From Betaproteobacteria bacterium (GTDB taxonomy: Bacteria; Pseudomonadota; Gammaproteobacteria; Burkholderiales; Sulfuricellaceae): a stretch of DNA of 64,000 bases. The DNA is taken from assembly GCA_021373185.1 (NCBI GenBank), contig JAJFTF010000011.1, positions 49,046 through 113,045 on the forward strand, given 5' to 3'. The position numbers and the translations under genes were made by a program. Positions 62,749 to 64,000 of the stretch are shown one piece after another; the first letter of the stretch is position 1, and each line of letters starts with the position of its first letter. Under the pieces are notes generated by a model. That model saw nothing but the letters and a program-made list of their open reading frames with translations, was not told where the DNA came from and made no database searches.

Positions 62749-63585
62749 ATGATGAGACGACAACGGAGACTCACTACTTTCTTTATCTGCCTGCTGCTTG
62801 GCGCGAGCATGGGCGCACACGCCGGCCCGGCGGAAGACCGCAAGGCACTGATCGAATACTACAAGCAACAACTTCCCGACATCAAATTCGAGAATTACAA
62901 CATGGGCGCTCTGGCAATGAACCGGGACGCCATGGATCAATACGACAGCATCATGACATTCCCGCCTTTCGTCCTCGACGTCGATGTAGGCCGGGTAATC
63001 TGGGAAAAACCCTTCAAAAACGCCAAACACTTTTCCGATTGCTTCCCTGATGGCGGGAAAAACATAGCGGGGAATTACCCTTATTTTGACAATGCCAGCG
63101 GCAAGGTAGTCACTTTCGAAAACGCGATCAATGCCTGCCTGAAAGCCAACGGCGAGGCGGAGCTGAAATACGACAGCCGCGAAATCGGACTGGTGACCGC
63201 TTACGCAAAAAGCCTGTCCGACGGCATGAAAGTCAACGTCAAGGTATCCGGCCCTGGCGCTCTGGCCGCCTATGAAAAAGGCAAGCAGTTTTATTACGGA
63301 CGGCGTGGACAACTGAATTTTTCCTGCTCCATTTGCCATATCGATAATGTCGGCAAATTTACCCGCAGCGAACAGTTGTCGATGATGATCGGACAAGCGG
63401 CTCACTGGCCGGAGTTCCGCGAGGGCACCGAGCTGCTTACGCTGCAAGGACGCTTCCGGCAATGCAATAAAAACACGCGCTCGGTACCGCTGGAATTCAA
63501 CAGCGAAGAGTACAACAACCTGGAATACTTTCTCACCTATATGAGTAACGGCCTGCCGATGCAGACGCCGGTGTTCCGCAAGTAA
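62749..63585 (+). CDS. soxA: L-cysteine S-thiosulfotransferase subunit SoxA, monoheme form
   Basis: A 278-residue cytochrome. Signal peptide ends near AHA (residue 24). Only one heme motif is found, CSICH near 188-192; where diheme SoxA has a first heme, cysteines in FSDCFPDGG and INACLKANG probably form a disulfide. RFRQCNKNTRS holds the active-site cysteine that ligates the heme. ATG 62749 follows AAAAAGGA. It acts with SoxX. Confidence 0.95.
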   Translation: MMRRQRRLTTFFICLLLGASMGAHAGPAEDRKALIEYYKQQLPDIKFENYNMGALAMNRDAMDQYDSIMTFPPFVLDVDVGRVIWEKPFKNAKHFSDCFPDGGKNIAGNYPYFDNASGKVVTFENAINACLKANGEAELKYDSREIGLVTAYAKSLSDGMKVNVKVSGPGALAAYEKGKQFYYGRRGQLNFSCSICHIDNVGKFTRSEQLSMMIGQAAHWPEFREGTELLTLQGRFRQCNKNTRSVPLEFNSEEYNNLEYFLTYMSNGLPMQTPVFRK

Positions 63586-63613
63586 GTCAACCCCGGGCCA
63601 GAGAGACGAGGCG

Positions 63614-63660
63614 AGAGGCGGCTGCCGCTTCGCGGTTATTCCCTCGCGCCCGTCGCCTCT
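63614..63660 (+). repeat. Hairpin between soxA and soxB
   Basis: AGAGGCG (63614-63620) pairs with CGCCTCT (63654-63660), and the loop is GC-rich. Possible transcript-processing element. Confidence 0.4.
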
Positions 63661-63686
63661 GTCTATCACTGACTTGGAGTTCCCCC

Positions 63687-64000
63687 ATGTCCATGAACCG
63701 TCGCGAGTTCCTGCAAATATTGGCGGTCGCCGCCGCCTCCGGCTTCGCGTTGAACAGCCGTTCCGCACTATCAGCGGCCAGCGCCGGCAGCTTCTACGAT
63801 CTGCCCGCATTCGGCAATGTTTCGTTGTTGCACATCACCGACTGCCATGCCCAGCTGCAGCCGATTTATTTTCGTGAGCCCAACGTCAACATCGGCTTGG
63901 GGGTAAGCCACAACCGGGCGCCGCACCTGGTCGGCGAAAAGCTGCTCAAGTCTTTCGGTATCCGGCCCGGTACGGTCGAGGCTCACGCCTTCAGCTATCT
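63687..64000 (+). CDS. soxB: SoxB thiosulfohydrolase, 3' end outside window
   Basis: About 104 codons of a roughly 560-residue periplasmic manganese enzyme that releases sulfate from SoxY-bound thiosulfate. A Tat signal (NRREFLQIL, then hydrophobic to about 30) and the metallophosphatase motif LLHITDCHAQLQP (Asp-x-His metal ligands) are clear. TTGGAG precedes the ATG. Confidence 0.95.
   Translation, partial: MSMNRREFLQILAVAAASGFALNSRSALSAASAGSFYDLPAFGNVSLLHITDCHAQLQPIYFREPNVNIGLGVSHNRAPHLVGEKLLKSFGIRPGTVEAHAFSY

Overview
The window looks like a chromosomal segment of a GC-rich, facultatively denitrifying, sulfur-oxidising betaproteobacterium. The reasons are a complete narK1K2GHJI nitrate respiration operon, a soxXYZAB thiosulfate oxidation operon running off the right edge, a pyruvate:ferredoxin oxidoreductase at the left edge, and housekeeping genes (hrpA, prfC, hslO, hslR, gluQ, arfB) of proteobacterial type. 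A relative of Sulfuricella or similar Nitrosomonadales would fit, but that is inference; there is no rRNA or marker gene to prove it.

Layout. 1-3164 (minus): nifJ, 3' end cut off. 3411-9714: hrpA, a UPF0178 protein, a ParA-like ATPase, a cytidylate-kinase-like protein and an orphan ATP synthase epsilon subunit. 9819-26606: nitrate block, made of NarX-NarL, a PocR-domain histidine kinase, two NarK transporters, NarGHJI, a lipoprotein cytochrome c, a DsrC/TusE-family protein with no cysteine, and a CinA-type molybdopterin-binding-fold protein. 26649-28193: AT-rich island with a HigBA toxin-antitoxin pair, two small unknown ORFs and an integron-type attC site. 28235-30962: YgiQ radical SAM protein (with an in-frame repeat insertion) and a PilZ protein. 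31353-39641: six-gene signalling operon beginning with a FIST-domain sensor and ending in PP2C and HD-GYP output regulators. 40148-46102: RF3, then a TonB-dependent receptor, YfiR-like protein and CHASE8-like histidine kinase. 46277-49871: minus-strand hslO-GTPase-hslR operon and small unknown proteins. 50019-52402: response regulator with TPRs plus a partner kinase. 52440-53907: a second integron-type cassette cluster (GIY-YIG-like and GNAT cassettes, three attC-like sites) with no integrase in view. 53924-60823: heme-binding diguanylate cyclase, gluQ, pirin, ene-reductase, nitroreductase, arfB and a fructosamine-kinase-family gene. 61355-64000: soxXYZAB, with soxB incomplete.

How the genes work together. 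Nitrate would be taken up by NarK1/NarK2 and reduced by NarGHI with NarJ as assembly chaperone, under NarX-NarL and probably the adjacent PocR kinase. Thiosulfate oxidation by Sox could supply electrons, so the two operons together suggest nitrate-dependent sulfur oxidation. Signalling genes are unusually dense: five histidine kinases with a full DHp/HATPase core plus one small kinase-like protein, several stand-alone receivers, and c-di-GMP making (GGDEF), breaking (HD-GYP) and binding (PilZ) proteins. The FIST-kinase pair has the architecture of known nitric oxide (NosP-type) sensing systems, which would suit a denitrifier.

The most notable unexplained structure is the pair of attC-bearing cassette loci, the regulatory palindromes in front of narK and the FIST operon, the cysteine-free DsrC homologue, and the orphan atpC. 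No tRNA, rRNA, CRISPR array or transposase was found.
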